Program-made: the position numbers and the translations under genes | Source: Pelosinus fermentans JBW45 | GTDB lineage: Bacteria > Bacillota > Negativicutes > DSM-13327 | Assembly: GCF_000271665.2 (NCBI RefSeq) | Contig: NZ_CP010978.1 | Span: 4,757,001 to 4,821,000, forward strand | Reading direction: 5' to 3' | DNA: 64,000 nucleotides | In this document: in pieces, positions 1-8,128 of the stretch | Numbering within the stretch: position 1 is the stretch's first letter | Layout of the letters: each line of letters begins with the position of its first letter | The notes under the pieces: generated by a model | The model's input: only the letters and a program-made list of their open reading frames with translations | Database searches by the model: none | Told to the model about the DNA's origin: nothing

Positions 1-279
1 AAATGCGCCCAAAAAATATACGACTGCAAGGCTAAATCCAGCTCGCATAATCATACGTCGTTTACCGCTTTTATCCGCGTGTCGTCCCCAATAAGGTGCC
101 ATTATGGCCGAAACCAAAAAAGAGATGGAGAAGATAACACCTGACCACACATTTACATCACTCTGACTTACACCTATATCCAAAAGATATAATGGTAAAA
201 ACGGAATGACCATTGTATAACTTGAACCTGATAACATCACTGCAATAGATAATACCCAAAGATTTCTACGCCAACCCAA
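1..279 (-). CDS. MdtG-like MFS drug exporter, N-terminal part (cut by window start)
   Basis: Inner-membrane major facilitator, probably a proton-coupled multidrug exporter. The visible first 93 residues hold TM1 (from about residue 6), the MIPFLPLYL-type loop, TM2 and the MFS signature loop GRHADKSGKRR between TM2 and TM3; by memory they resemble E. coli MdtG (PFLPLY, NMWSG, FSISFL blocks). The start is taken as TTG at 277-279, because a GGGGG stretch lies 8 nt upstream and an in-frame stop lies just before it; no ATG or GTG fits as well. The C-terminal three quarters lie outside the window. The substrate cannot be read from the sequence. Confidence 0.8.
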   Translation of the reverse strand, partial: MGWRRNLWVLSIAVMLSGSSYTMVIPFLPLYLLDIGVSQSDVNVWSGVIFSISFLVSAIMAPYWGRHADKSGKRRMIMRAGFSLAVVYFLGAF

Positions 280-805
280 GTTTAAAGCCCCCTAAACTAC
301 CTAAAAATAATAAGAAATAGATCCACTCTAGCCTCCTAAAAAATTCCTAACTACATTTGATGTGTCAACTCGCTTATTTTTTTTACTATATCATAAAGAA
401 GCCTTTGATTCCATTAAAACTCCTTTTTCTCTCAATTTAATTGCATTTTGTAACTTTCACCCCAAATCAACTACTTTGAAATCAATTTATCTTACTTATT
501 TATATTAATTGCGCTTATTTTTAGAATATTTGTTTATTTCTGAATGTTTTCTTTGTTCAAATGTTTGGCTATGTTTGAATTTTTAAGAAAATAGAAGTAA
601 ATTCTATCTAATTTTGTTTAATGAGCCATATGCTGGTCAGACCACCTCTTAAAGGATTTGATAATACTTCGCTAATCTATTAAACTAAGAATTGCCTTAT
701 AGACGCAATCTATATCCTATTTTTTAAATTGTCAGTTTAATCTATATGTACACATTATTTAGAACTTTTTTACATTCGGGAAAAAACACAGAAAGGGTTG
801 ATCTC
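280..805. other. AT-rich intergenic region between exporter and small ORF
   Basis: No gene of normal length is supported here. It contains a perfect 11-bp palindrome TGGTCAGACCA at 634-644 and a weak plus-strand promoter candidate TTGTCA(729-734)-N18-CATTAT(753-758) ahead of the small ORF at 806. The rest is very AT-rich. Confidence 0.5.
634..644. promoter_or_regulatory. GntR/FadR-type operator candidate
   Basis: TGGTCAGACCA is a perfect palindrome matching the TGGTCnGACCA core used by FadR-subfamily GntR regulators. It lies in the region divergent to the MdtG-like exporter. No GntR gene is present in the window, so the assignment rests only on motif similarity. Confidence 0.35.
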
Positions 806-895
806 ATGGTTCTTCAATTAGGCGCTTTCGCTTTCACTGCCATTGCAGTAATGTTAACACTGCTAGAAGTAGCACACCTCTCCCATCTTATTTAA
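806..895 (+). CDS. 29-aa hydrophobic small ORF
   Basis: A 29-codon ORF encoding an almost entirely hydrophobic peptide: it begins MVLQLGAFAF and ends EVAHLSHLI, with one acidic residue and two histidines near the C-terminus. It could form one transmembrane helix. An AGAAAGGG ribosome binding site lies 7 nt upstream of the ATG, and a clear intrinsic terminator follows 47 nt after the stop, so it looks like a self-contained transcription unit. I do not recognise the family. Alternatives are a leader peptide, or the coding part of a dual-function small RNA. Confidence 0.5.
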   Translation: MVLQLGAFAFTAIAVMLTLLEVAHLSHLI

Positions 896-942
896 TCTGA
901 TAACAATAAGCTAACCATGTTCGCGTATAGTATGAGGCTATG

Positions 943-979
943 AAAAACCCAAACCGTTTTCTTGCGGTTTGGGTTTTTC
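943..979 (+). terminator. Intrinsic terminator of the small ORF unit
   Basis: AAAAACCCAAACCG pairs perfectly with CGGTTTGGGTTTTT across an 8-nt loop and ends in a T run. The symmetric A/T flanks let it also serve the converging gene ending at 1005. Confidence 0.85.
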
Positions 980-1004
980 TATGGATAAATTTTTTGCATT
1001 TTTC

Positions 1005-1739
1005 TCAATAATCCCCTTCTTTACCAGGTAATTGGACCGCCCTATCAATTCCTGCTTCTTTGAAATACCGAACCATGGCAGCAGCAGAAAGTTTTATATT
1101 TTGTAACTTCCATAAGAAATACTCTATTGTTTCCTGCCGGATCTGAATCAGCTGGTTCTCATCCCTGGAAACCATTGAATTTTTCTCCATATGATCAATA
1201 ACCTGCTGTATATAGGATACCAAAATCACATCATTGATTGGCTCTTTAAGCATATCATTGATTAACTGTCCAAAATGGTTTTGATATTGGAAAATTAGAT
1301 TTTCGGGACCAAACATCGTAAAAATAATTTTTTCTAGATCATCGATTGTAGGATGTACCAACTGATCCAATAATTGATCTTTCTCCACTAGATAAGGTAA
1401 AATTGCCAAGATATACCCTTGAGTGAGATAGCCTAATCCAGTCCCATCCTTACCATTTGTATAATCTGAGAAATTACACATTTTCTGATGATGATCCGTA
1501 ATGATAAATAACCCTTCAAATAATGATTTAGGAACCTCAATTAACCAATAATAAGTAAGACCTCTTTGCTCCAAGTCTGGCATTGCCATTATATCCTGCG
1601 TTAACATTGTGATTTCTTCTAAAAAGGTATCGTGTATATATTCTTCCCTCGAAAACAAAAGTGGTCGAAATATTGGCCCTAAGAAACTTCGTGTCAAGAA
1701 AATTTTCGTTAAGCTATTTTCCCCTATGCCTCTCACCAT
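1005..1739 (-). CDS. Conserved-looking hypothetical protein
   Basis: I do not recognise this 244-residue protein. It is predicted to be largely helical and soluble, with no signal peptide or Cys motif. Its two-lobed helical pattern is loosely like the ligand-binding half of a TetR-type regulator, but the N-terminal 45 residues show no helix-turn-helix. The start is placed at ATG 1737-1739 because AGGGTG lies 6 nt upstream; a GTG three codons earlier (1748) is possible. It stands alone between terminators. Confidence 0.6.
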   Translation of the reverse strand: MVRGIGENSLTKIFLTRSFLGPIFRPLLFSREEYIHDTFLEEITMLTQDIMAMPDLEQRGLTYYWLIEVPKSLFEGLFIITDHHQKMCNFSDYTNGKDGTGLGYLTQGYILAILPYLVEKDQLLDQLVHPTIDDLEKIIFTMFGPENLIFQYQNHFGQLINDMLKEPINDVILVSYIQQVIDHMEKNSMVSRDENQLIQIRQETIEYFLWKLQNIKLSAAAMVRYFKEAGIDRAVQLPGKEGDY

Positions 1740-1883
1740 ATTCTTCACCCTATCTTATTTTAAAATCCTTTTATTTAGATGCTCACTCGCTGATAACGCA
1801 TTTACCACTTTACACTCTAAAAATATAGGACAACGTTAAGGTTTCTCCATTTTTTATCTAGCAATCCGTAGTTTTAATACCGT

Positions 1884-1926
1884 AAAAAGGGGACTCTTCT
1901 ACAAAAATGTAGAAGAGTCCCCTTTG
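1884..1926 (-). terminator. Intrinsic terminator of the acyltransferase gene
   Basis: An 18-bp perfect stem (AAAGGGGACTCTTCTACA and its complement) with a short A-rich loop, followed on the minus strand by TTTTTA. It lies about 80 nt downstream of the acyltransferase stop. Confidence 0.9.
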
Positions 1927-2006
1927 ACTCAAGCGTTTCACTTTCAAAATTACCGCGCAGAAAGGACATTCGTTCTCTTATGATATACATTATACTGCCA
2001 TTTCTT

Positions 2007-3167
2007 TTATTTTACAAGGATTTTCTCATATTTTTGAAACATTACCTTGCCTATAACATATTCGGATAGCATGAAGCAAGATACTAAACAAATCGCAGAC
2101 ACCGAAAAATATTTGACCCACACAGAGACGTCAAATTTTTGTACCATATATGCTATTGGTAAAACGACAAATTGATGTATATAGTAAATTCTGTAGGAAT
2201 TGGCTGATAACCTGCGCCACAAATATCCTTTGCTATTAAAATCCTTATGAAAGAAACTAATAAAACCAAACACTGTAGTAAGACAGAAAAAGGAATGTAG
2301 AATGGCATGGCCTGCCTTTAATGCGATGGGTGTAGTATTGGTAAAGGTAATGCGATAATAAGTAAACACTAGCATTGTAATAACAGATGCACTCATCCAA
2401 TAACTAAAATGTGGCATATATCCCTCTTCCGTAAACCATCGATTTTGCCAAGCATGTATACCTAAGGCAAAATAGCAGGCACATAAAAAAAATCGAGTAG
2501 GCTGAAAAGAAATAATGTACAACCTGCTAAACCATTCATCTGCATAAAAATAAAAATTTGCGATAAAAAAAGTTGCTGCCGTAACTAGACCAAACAGCAC
2601 TAAAAATACGAAAGATGGGGACGAAGCTTCTGCCTTACGTTGAAATAAGGAAGGGAAGGCTTTATAGATAGCAGCAAAGAACACAAAGAACCAGGCTAAG
2701 TCCCCTAAAAACCAATAATGAGCATGATTAAAGGTAGCAGCACTAAAGAAATTAGTAATCAAATAGGTAAAATAGGCTGGCGGTGTACTTGTACGGCTAT
2801 ACCAAATCATATAAGTAATTGCCGGTGCTAGAAATAGTACACCAGCAATCCAAGGAAGCACAATTCGAAAGAACTTTTCTCGTAAGAATGTACTCATCCC
2901 CTGTTTCTCTAAGACAGGCATTGTAAAATATCCGGCAAGTAAAAATAGAATCGGCATAATAAAAACATCAGTAGTCATCACAAAAAGATTAAATACCGGA
3001 TGGCTCTTTATATCAACCACATACCACCATTCAGGTGCAGGTGCCATATAACCGATAGCTACGTGAAAAACGATTACCAATAAAATAATAAAGGCTCGCA
3101 AATTATCCATAAAGTACATCCGATTCTCCATATTGCCCTTCGTACTCTTCTCTATGCTCTTTCCCAT
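2007..3167 (-). CDS. Acyltransferase 3 family membrane protein
   Basis: Integral membrane O-acyltransferase (Acyl_transf_3; OafA/MdoC/YrhL type), 386 residues with about ten TM segments. The family hallmark is near residue 20: MDNLRAFIILLVIVFHVA contains the conserved R and the H proposed as active-site residues. Such enzymes acylate surface glycans, periplasmic glucans or other extracytoplasmic acceptors. The RBS AGAGGTG is 7 nt from the ATG. It is monocistronic, so the acceptor is unknown. Confidence 0.85.
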   Translation of the reverse strand: MGKSIEKSTKGNMENRMYFMDNLRAFIILLVIVFHVAIGYMAPAPEWWYVVDIKSHPVFNLFVMTTDVFIMPILFLLAGYFTMPVLEKQGMSTFLREKFFRIVLPWIAGVLFLAPAITYMIWYSRTSTPPAYFTYLITNFFSAATFNHAHYWFLGDLAWFFVFFAAIYKAFPSLFQRKAEASSPSFVFLVLFGLVTAATFFIANFYFYADEWFSRLYIISFQPTRFFLCACYFALGIHAWQNRWFTEEGYMPHFSYWMSASVITMLVFTYYRITFTNTTPIALKAGHAILHSFFCLTTVFGFISFFHKDFNSKGYLWRRLSANSYRIYYIHQFVVLPIAYMVQKFDVSVWVKYFSVSAICLVSCFMLSEYVIGKVMFQKYEKILVK

Positions 3168-3336
3168 AAAAAATCACCTCTTTTATTTATTCTTTGCCAA
3201 CTATAAGTTCTTCTTCAATGGGTACATGATTCTACATGAAACAGTTTAATACCTGTCAAGACCTACATCTTATCCTTGCATTTTTTATGTCATTCACATA
3301 AACTTAAAGCAATATATTTAAGAGTGAGGTTCATAT

Positions 3337-4089
3337 ATGAAATTAATATCATGGAATGTAAATGGTTTAAGAGCATGCCTTTCAAAAGGCTTTGAAGGTT
3401 TTTTCAATACTGCAGATGCTGATATCTTTTGCATACAAGAGACAAAAATGCATCCTGACCAAGCCGAAATTGGACTTATCGGATACGAAAAATATTGGAA
3501 TAGCGCTGTAAAAAAGGGATACTCCGGTACTGCCGTTTTTACACGCATAACACCATTATCTGTTATCTATGGTTTGAATATAGAAGAGCATGACCAAGAA
3601 GGCCGCCTCATCACCTTGGAGTTTGAAAATTTTTTTCTTGTAAATGTCTATACTCCCAACTCTAAGCGAGAACTCCTCCGCTTGGACTACCGTATGAGAT
3701 GGGAGGATGAATTTAGAACCTATCTTATCACTCTGAATCAGAGTAAACCTGTCATTATTTGCGGCGATATCAATGTTGCTCATCAGGAAATCGACATTAA
3801 GAACCCAAAAACCAATCGACGCAATGCTGGGTTCACTGATGAGGAAAGAGATAAAATGACAGCTTTATTAGAAGCTGGCTTTACCGACACTTTTCGCCAT
3901 ATATATCCTGATAAAATCGATGCCTATACCTGGTGGTCCTATATGATGAATGCCAGAGCCCGCAATATCGGTTGGCGTATTGACTACTTTCTAGTGTCTA
4001 ACACATTAAGAGAGGCTATTAAAGAGGCTACCATTTATCCTGATGTCATGGGCAGTGACCATTGCCCAATTGGATTGGAAATCTTTTAA
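3337..4089 (+). CDS. xth: Exodeoxyribonuclease III (AP endonuclease)
   Basis: Cytoplasmic base-excision-repair nuclease, 250 residues and full length for the ExoA/Xth family. The EEP fold motifs are present: ISWNVNGLRA at residues 4-13, IQETKM (metal-binding Glu) near 34, CGDINVAHQEID near 145, the RRNAGFTDEER block, RIDYF near 215 and GSDHCPIGLE (catalytic Asp-His) at the end. It cleaves 5' to abasic sites and digests 3' ends of duplex DNA. GTGAGGT stands before the ATG. It appears monocistronic. Confidence 0.95.
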   Translation: MKLISWNVNGLRACLSKGFEGFFNTADADIFCIQETKMHPDQAEIGLIGYEKYWNSAVKKGYSGTAVFTRITPLSVIYGLNIEEHDQEGRLITLEFENFFLVNVYTPNSKRELLRLDYRMRWEDEFRTYLITLNQSKPVIICGDINVAHQEIDIKNPKTNRRNAGFTDEERDKMTALLEAGFTDTFRHIYPDKIDAYTWWSYMMNARARNIGWRIDYFLVSNTLREAIKEATIYPDVMGSDHCPIGLEIF

Positions 4090-4123
4090 GAAAACATTGC
4101 ACAGTCTTAAAAAATAAAATGAT

Positions 4124-4203
4124 TGAACCGCGAAGATGCGAAGACTGCAAAGAGAAAGGATAAAGAAAAGGAACCACAAAGGCGCAAAGGACACAAAGGG
4201 TTC
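4124..4203. repeat. Dispersed repeat copy 1 (double unit)
   Basis: Two degenerate units of the window-wide repeat: GAACCGCGAAGATGCGAAG at about 4125-4143 and GAACCACAAAGGCGCAAAGG at 4171-4190, the latter followed by ACACAAAGGGTTC. It sits between the exonuclease III stop and the terminator at 4215. Confidence 0.8.
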
Positions 4204-4214
4204 TATTTATATTT

Positions 4215-4260
4215 TTAAAGCTCCTGTAAAGTTATCTATACACTTTGCAGGAGCTTTTTC
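4215..4260. terminator. Bidirectional terminator between xth and the MFS exporter
   Basis: TTTTTAAAGCTCCTG with an AAAG extension pairs with CTTTGCAGGAGCTTTTT, leaving T runs on both strands between converging genes. Confidence 0.85.
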
Positions 4261-4281
4261 CTATAGCCGCGATCAGCAATA

Positions 4282-5502
4282 TTAGAACCAGTTATTCTTT
4301 GGACAGCAAACAGACTGCGCCCGTTCTTTCTTCAAGGTCAAAGCAGGTATCGCCAAACTAACTAATATAAGAGTTACACCAAATAGATAGGGTAAATTAA
4401 TATGAATATCAAATAAGATACCTGCAATGGATGGGCCAATGATAATTCCCAGACTGGTATAAGCATTATTCATACCAGCCACAAAGCCTTGTTCTTCCCC
4501 TGCCATCTTGGATAATAACGTATTAATTGCGGGGCGTAAAATGGAAGTGAAGGCAATATGAAGTGTTGTTACAAGAAGTATGTACCAAAAGCTCCCTGGA
4601 AGCAGCATTAGTGCTAAAGATGCTGCTGATAAAACCAAACTCATATTGATAACCCGTTTTTCGCCAAAGCAGCGGAGCAGCCAATCAATCAATAGGGCCT
4701 GGACAAGAACACCCATTAACACACCTACCATAAGTAGAATCGCTATATCCTTAGGTGTGTATCCATATTTTACATCCACATACAGCCCAAAAACCACTTC
4801 CACACTCACTAACCCAAATGTCAAAATAAAAATCAATACCAGTAAAAATAAGTAGGGAGCCTTAAAAGACAACGCAACCTGCGAGAAGATATTTTCACTT
4901 TTTCGCAGTGAATTTCTAGCAAGTAATTGTTTCTCTTGGGATAAAGTCTCAGGTAACAGCAAAAAAGCTGCGACCATGGAGAAGGCGGAAGCAGCCGAAG
5001 CCACATAAAAGGGAAGGCGTAAGCCATATTCAGCCAAAAAACCTCCAATGCCAGGCCCAATTACAACACCAAAAGACATAGCTGCTCCTATCCAGCCGAG
5101 GCTTTTGCCGCGATTTTCCTCTGTGGTGATATCTGCCACATAGGCCGTAATTGCCGGAGTTGTAAAGGCAATACCGATTCCGCCAATCAATCTGGATACA
5201 TACAGCATCCACAACTCGTTAGCCACACCGAAAAGATACTGTGATACACTAAATAAACCGATTCCAGAAACAATGATAATTTTGCGCCCATACTGGTCCG
5301 CCCACTTACCTGCAAGAGGTGAAAATAAAAATTGGGTGAATCCCATTGCCGACACCAAATAACCAAGAGTGGCGTTATTTACCCCAAAATCCTGCACAAA
5401 TTTAGGTAAAATGGGGATGATCAGCCCCACCCCCACTTGAGCAATAAACATATTCACAATTAAGATCATAAGTGGCATTTTAGAATATTTCAACTTACTC
5501 AT
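4282..5502 (-). CDS. MFS drug/metabolite exporter (NorA/TetA-like, DHA1)
   Basis: Twelve-TM major facilitator of the DHA1 class, 406 residues. Motif A (GKWADQYGRKIII) follows TM2 and motif C (GxxxGPxxGG, here FGVVIGPGIGGFLAEYG) lies in TM5, typical of antiporters that export drugs or small molecules. The start is set at ATG 5500-5502: TAGGA lies 9 nt upstream, and the 32 codons before it would be a non-family extension. Its promoter (minus strand, -35 at 5715-5720, -10 at 5692-5697) overlaps a TetR-type operator, linking it to the divergent TonB receptor. It may export a siderophore-like or toxic compound; that is inference. Confidence 0.8.
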   Translation of the reverse strand: MSKLKYSKMPLMILIVNMFIAQVGVGLIIPILPKFVQDFGVNNATLGYLVSAMGFTQFLFSPLAGKWADQYGRKIIIVSGIGLFSVSQYLFGVANELWMLYVSRLIGGIGIAFTTPAITAYVADITTEENRGKSLGWIGAAMSFGVVIGPGIGGFLAEYGLRLPFYVASAASAFSMVAAFLLLPETLSQEKQLLARNSLRKSENIFSQVALSFKAPYLFLLVLIFILTFGLVSVEVVFGLYVDVKYGYTPKDIAILLMVGVLMGVLVQALLIDWLLRCFGEKRVINMSLVLSAASLALMLLPGSFWYILLVTTLHIAFTSILRPAINTLLSKMAGEEQGFVAGMNNAYTSLGIIIGPSIAGILFDIHINLPYLFGVTLILVSLAIPALTLKKERAQSVCCPKNNWF

Positions 5503-5625
5503 TTGCAAAAATCCTACTTTCATAAAGTATTTAAAATTTCCTTGCTCATTGTCTTTTATAGCGAGTGAATCAATCCCATGCCTCTGTGAAATATACATAA
5601 CCTAAAAATAAAATATAATTTAGTA

Positions 5626-5654
5626 TTGACTAACATTTTTGAAACGACTATAAT
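5626..5654 (+). promoter_or_regulatory. Sigma-A promoter toward the TonB receptor
   Basis: TTGACT (5626-5631), a 17-nt spacer and a perfect TATAAT (5649-5654) on the plus strand. The predicted start near 5661 coincides with the Fur box. It would give a leader of about 360 nt before the receptor gene. Confidence 0.65.
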
Positions 5655-5661
5655 CTTAATT

Positions 5662-5680
5662 GATCATGATTATCATCTTC
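5662..5680. promoter_or_regulatory. Fur box candidate
   Basis: GATCATGATTATCATCTTC matches the 19-bp Fur consensus GATAATGATTATCATTATC at 16 of 19 positions. It lies at the predicted start of the plus promoter and just downstream of the minus promoter, so Fe-Fur could block both directions. Confidence 0.65.
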
Positions 5681-5691
5681 AACAAGTTAAC

Positions 5692-5720
5692 ATCTTATCA
5701 CTTTGACTGTCGTCAGTCAA
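5692..5720 (-). promoter_or_regulatory. Promoter of the MFS exporter, overlapping operator O1
   Basis: On the minus strand TTGACT (5715-5720), a 17-nt spacer and TAAGAT (5692-5697). The -35 box is the right arm of the TetR-type operator at 5703-5720. Confidence 0.5.
5703..5720. promoter_or_regulatory. TetR-type operator O1
   Basis: TTGACTGTCGTCAGTCAA: two perfect 7-bp arms around TCGT. The same core recurs at 5912-5928. A related palindrome is in the TetR gene promoter at 11279-11296, so the locus regulator is the likely ligand. Confidence 0.7.
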
Positions 5721-5911
5721 TTCAATTGGATATTGATCCATCAATCTGATTGATGACCCGTAGGTTATTATATTTCTTTTTTTTGCTAACCGTCAAATAA
5801 ATAATTCACGTATCTCCTGCTGTTTATATTCTCTAACTATTTTTCACTATGATACGGAAAAAGAAAGGTGTGAGCTATGAAGAAATAAAACATATATTTT
5901 TTACAACACAC

Positions 5912-5928
5912 TGACTGTCGTCAGTCAA
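5912..5928. promoter_or_regulatory. TetR-type operator O2
   Basis: TGACTGTCGTCAGTCAA, identical to O1 over 17 nt, about 95 nt upstream of the receptor start. Between the two sites is an AT-rich leader that includes a short RBS-led ORF of three codons (ATGAAGAAATAA, 5878-5889), with no other gene. Confidence 0.7.
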
Positions 5929-6021
5929 TTAGTCAGCACAGTTGCTATTTTCTCATAATTTATTACATAAGGCCATTATCTATTTTATAATTACAATAAC
6001 GGAATATAAGGAGAGATTACC

Positions 6022-7938
6022 ATTAACAAGCAGCAAAAAAAATTATTATGCTCACTATTAGGCAGTGCTATAGTATTAAGTACTTCCGGAATCGTAGCCG
6101 CTGAAGAAGCCTCCGCAACAGAAGAAACCTATAATTTCGATGAATATGTGGTAACTGCCAACCGTATTCCTGTCAAAAAGACGGAGGTTGCAGCAAATGT
6201 TACAGTAATTACACAGGAGGAAATTGAAAAAGGTGGTTTCACCCGCCTATCTGATGTTTTACGCAAAAATAATGTAGAAATGGGGGAAAGTAGCTTTGCT
6301 ACGTATCCCATCCTTAATGGAGACGATCGAGTACTCGTCTTAATTGATGGACGCAAAATGAATTGGTCTCATCTCACGGTAAGCGGCAATGACCATGCTA
6401 TAAATATTGATAGTCTATCTACAAAGAACATCGAGCGTATTGAAATTGTGCGTGGACCAGGCTCCTCCTTATATGGCAGTGATGCCGTAGGCGGAGTTAT
6501 TAATATTATCACTCGGAAAGCAGAAACAACCAGTACATCCATTGCTTCTGAATTTGGCAACTGGGGACTTCGCAGATATTCTCTTACAACTGAGGGAAAG
6601 ACAAATGGCATAGGTTATTTTATCACGGCTGAGCAGAAAAAAAGAGACAGCTTTGAATATAAAGATGCAAAAACAGGTACAACAAAAACCTTTGCAGATA
6701 GTCAAATTGATCAAAAATTGATCACTCTTCGATTAGATAAAGAATTGGGAGAAGGACGTGCACTCTCCTTACAAGTTGACCATACAGAAGATCAACAAGG
6801 TTTCGGTGCTGCTCTTAATAGTGGCGCTGTTTCTTATCCTGGCGGATACGAGGATTTATCATCTAACAATATCGCATTGACTTATAGTTGGAAGCAAAAC
6901 ACAGAGGCAGAAAACTTTTTTCGTGTATATCGTAACGCCTCGGAAGGAACCACTTATAATTCTTTATTAAAATCAGATGGGATTAGCCCCTATTCATATG
7001 ACCTTAATGCTAAAGGTGCTGAGTGGCAGCAGAGTTGGAAATTGAACGAAAATCAGACCCTGTTGGGTGGCGCAAATTGGCGTCAAGAGCATTTAGATGA
7101 TGAAGACTCTCTAAATCGCAGCGTTTCTACAAAATCTGTTTTCCTAGAAAACAGATGGAAACTTCCTAGCAAATGGACTTTATCTGTAGGTACACGCTAT
7201 GACGATCAAAGTATCGTTGGTGACAACACTACTTCTCGCTTAGCTATCAATCGCGAAATCAACGAAAATACCAATATCTATGCATCTTGGGGACAATCTG
7301 TAAGAAACCCTACTATTGCTCAGCTTTTTAGTAATACATCTTATTGGATAGGAAATCCCAACCTTAAGCCAGAAACAGGAAGTACCATTACAGTAGGCAT
7401 GAATACCAAATTTAAAGGTGGGACAAAACTTCAAGCCAGCCTTTACAGTAGTCAACTTAAAAATGCTCTTGACTGGAGATGGGACGGCATTACTCAATAC
7501 TTCAACGTGGATCGTGAAAAAAGACAAGGATTAGACTTAAATTTCACTCATAAATTATCACCTCAGTGGGATTTATCTGCTGGCTATGCTTACACAAAAA
7601 TTAAAAGAAAAACTGATGGTGCTTCAAGTTATACTAATGATATTAATAATAGTCAACCAAACGGATACCATTTAGGGGTGCAGTATAACCAGGATAAATG
7701 GAATGCAGACCTTACAATGCGATCCGCAACTGGTCGTAGCTTAGAAGGATACACATCAAAATCTTATCTAACACTAGACATGGTAGTAAACTACCAGCTC
7801 AATTCCAGTACTCGCATATATGCGAAGGGTTACAACTTGACTAATGAAGCTTACGAACTAGCACATGTCTGGTATGATGCAGGTTCTTATCCTATGCCAG
7901 GACGAAGCTTCTACGTCGGCGTAGAGCATCGTATGTAA
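6022..7938 (+). CDS. TonB-dependent outer-membrane receptor (probable ATT start)
   Basis: Outer-membrane beta-barrel receptor for iron chelates or a similar large ligand, 638 residues. There is no ATG, GTG or TTG between the upstream AAGGAG (6008-6013) and a clear signal peptide; translation appears to start at ATT 6022-6024, 8 nt after that RBS. Starting at the first ATG (6148) would remove the whole signal peptide (basic INKQQKK, hydrophobic core, cleavage near AAEEASA). The TonB-box-like segment DEYVVTA follows, then the plug domain (about 45-165; IDGRKMNW, VRGPGSSLYGSDAVGGVINI) and a CirA/BtuB-like barrel to the end. It is regulated by the promoter, Fur box and operators at 5626-5928 and followed by an ABC importer. 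Confidence 0.88.
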   Translation: MNKQQKKLLCSLLGSAIVLSTSGIVAAEEASATEETYNFDEYVVTANRIPVKKTEVAANVTVITQEEIEKGGFTRLSDVLRKNNVEMGESSFATYPILNGDDRVLVLIDGRKMNWSHLTVSGNDHAINIDSLSTKNIERIEIVRGPGSSLYGSDAVGGVINIITRKAETTSTSIASEFGNWGLRRYSLTTEGKTNGIGYFITAEQKKRDSFEYKDAKTGTTKTFADSQIDQKLITLRLDKELGEGRALSLQVDHTEDQQGFGAALNSGAVSYPGGYEDLSSNNIALTYSWKQNTEAENFFRVYRNASEGTTYNSLLKSDGISPYSYDLNAKGAEWQQSWKLNENQTLLGGANWRQEHLDDEDSLNRSVSTKSVFLENRWKLPSKWTLSVGTRYDDQSIVGDNTTSRLAINREINENTNIYASWGQSVRNPTIAQLFSNTSYWIGNPNLKPETGSTITVGMNTKFKGGTKLQASLYSSQLKNALDWRWDGITQYFNVDREKRQGLDLNFTHKLSPQWDLSAGYAYTKIKRKTDGASSYTNDINNSQPNGYHLGVQYNQDKWNADLTMRSATGRSLEGYTSKSYLTLDMVVNYQLNSSTRIYAKGYNLTNEAYELAHVWYDAGSYPMPGRSFYVGVEHRM

Positions 7939-7956
7939 ATTCTACTACAATCAAAT

Positions 7957-7990
7957 ATGCACTGCCCCCATTGTTGGCGGGCAGTGCATA
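7957..7990 (+). terminator. Hairpin after the receptor gene
   Basis: ATGCACTGCCC pairs with GGGCAGTGCAT over an 11-bp stem; only a weak T-rich tail follows, so it may attenuate rather than fully terminate. Confidence 0.55.
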
Positions 7991-8032
7991 TTCATTTATC
8001 TAAAATGATGTAGTTTACAAAAAGCGCAGCAC

Positions 8033-8078
8033 CCTTTAGAATGAGTATTGAGGATTCTTCTCAATAGCATTCTAAAGG
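8033..8078 (+). other. Long hairpin ahead of the permease gene
   Basis: CCTTTAGAATG and TATTGAG pair with CTCAATA and CATTCTAAAGG around a small bulge. No T run follows. It lies in the receptor-permease gap and may stabilise or separate the two messages. Confidence 0.5.
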
Positions 8079-8128
8079 ATGCCCCCTGCCATTAGTTGCC
8101 AAAAATGAAGTAGGAGATTTTTACAAAT

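Noticed and set aside
7939-8128. Cobalamin riboswitch in the TonB receptor/BtuC-like locus
   Set aside because: Neither this gap nor the receptor leader contains a recognisable B12 box or the expected multi-stem layout; only simple hairpins are seen.
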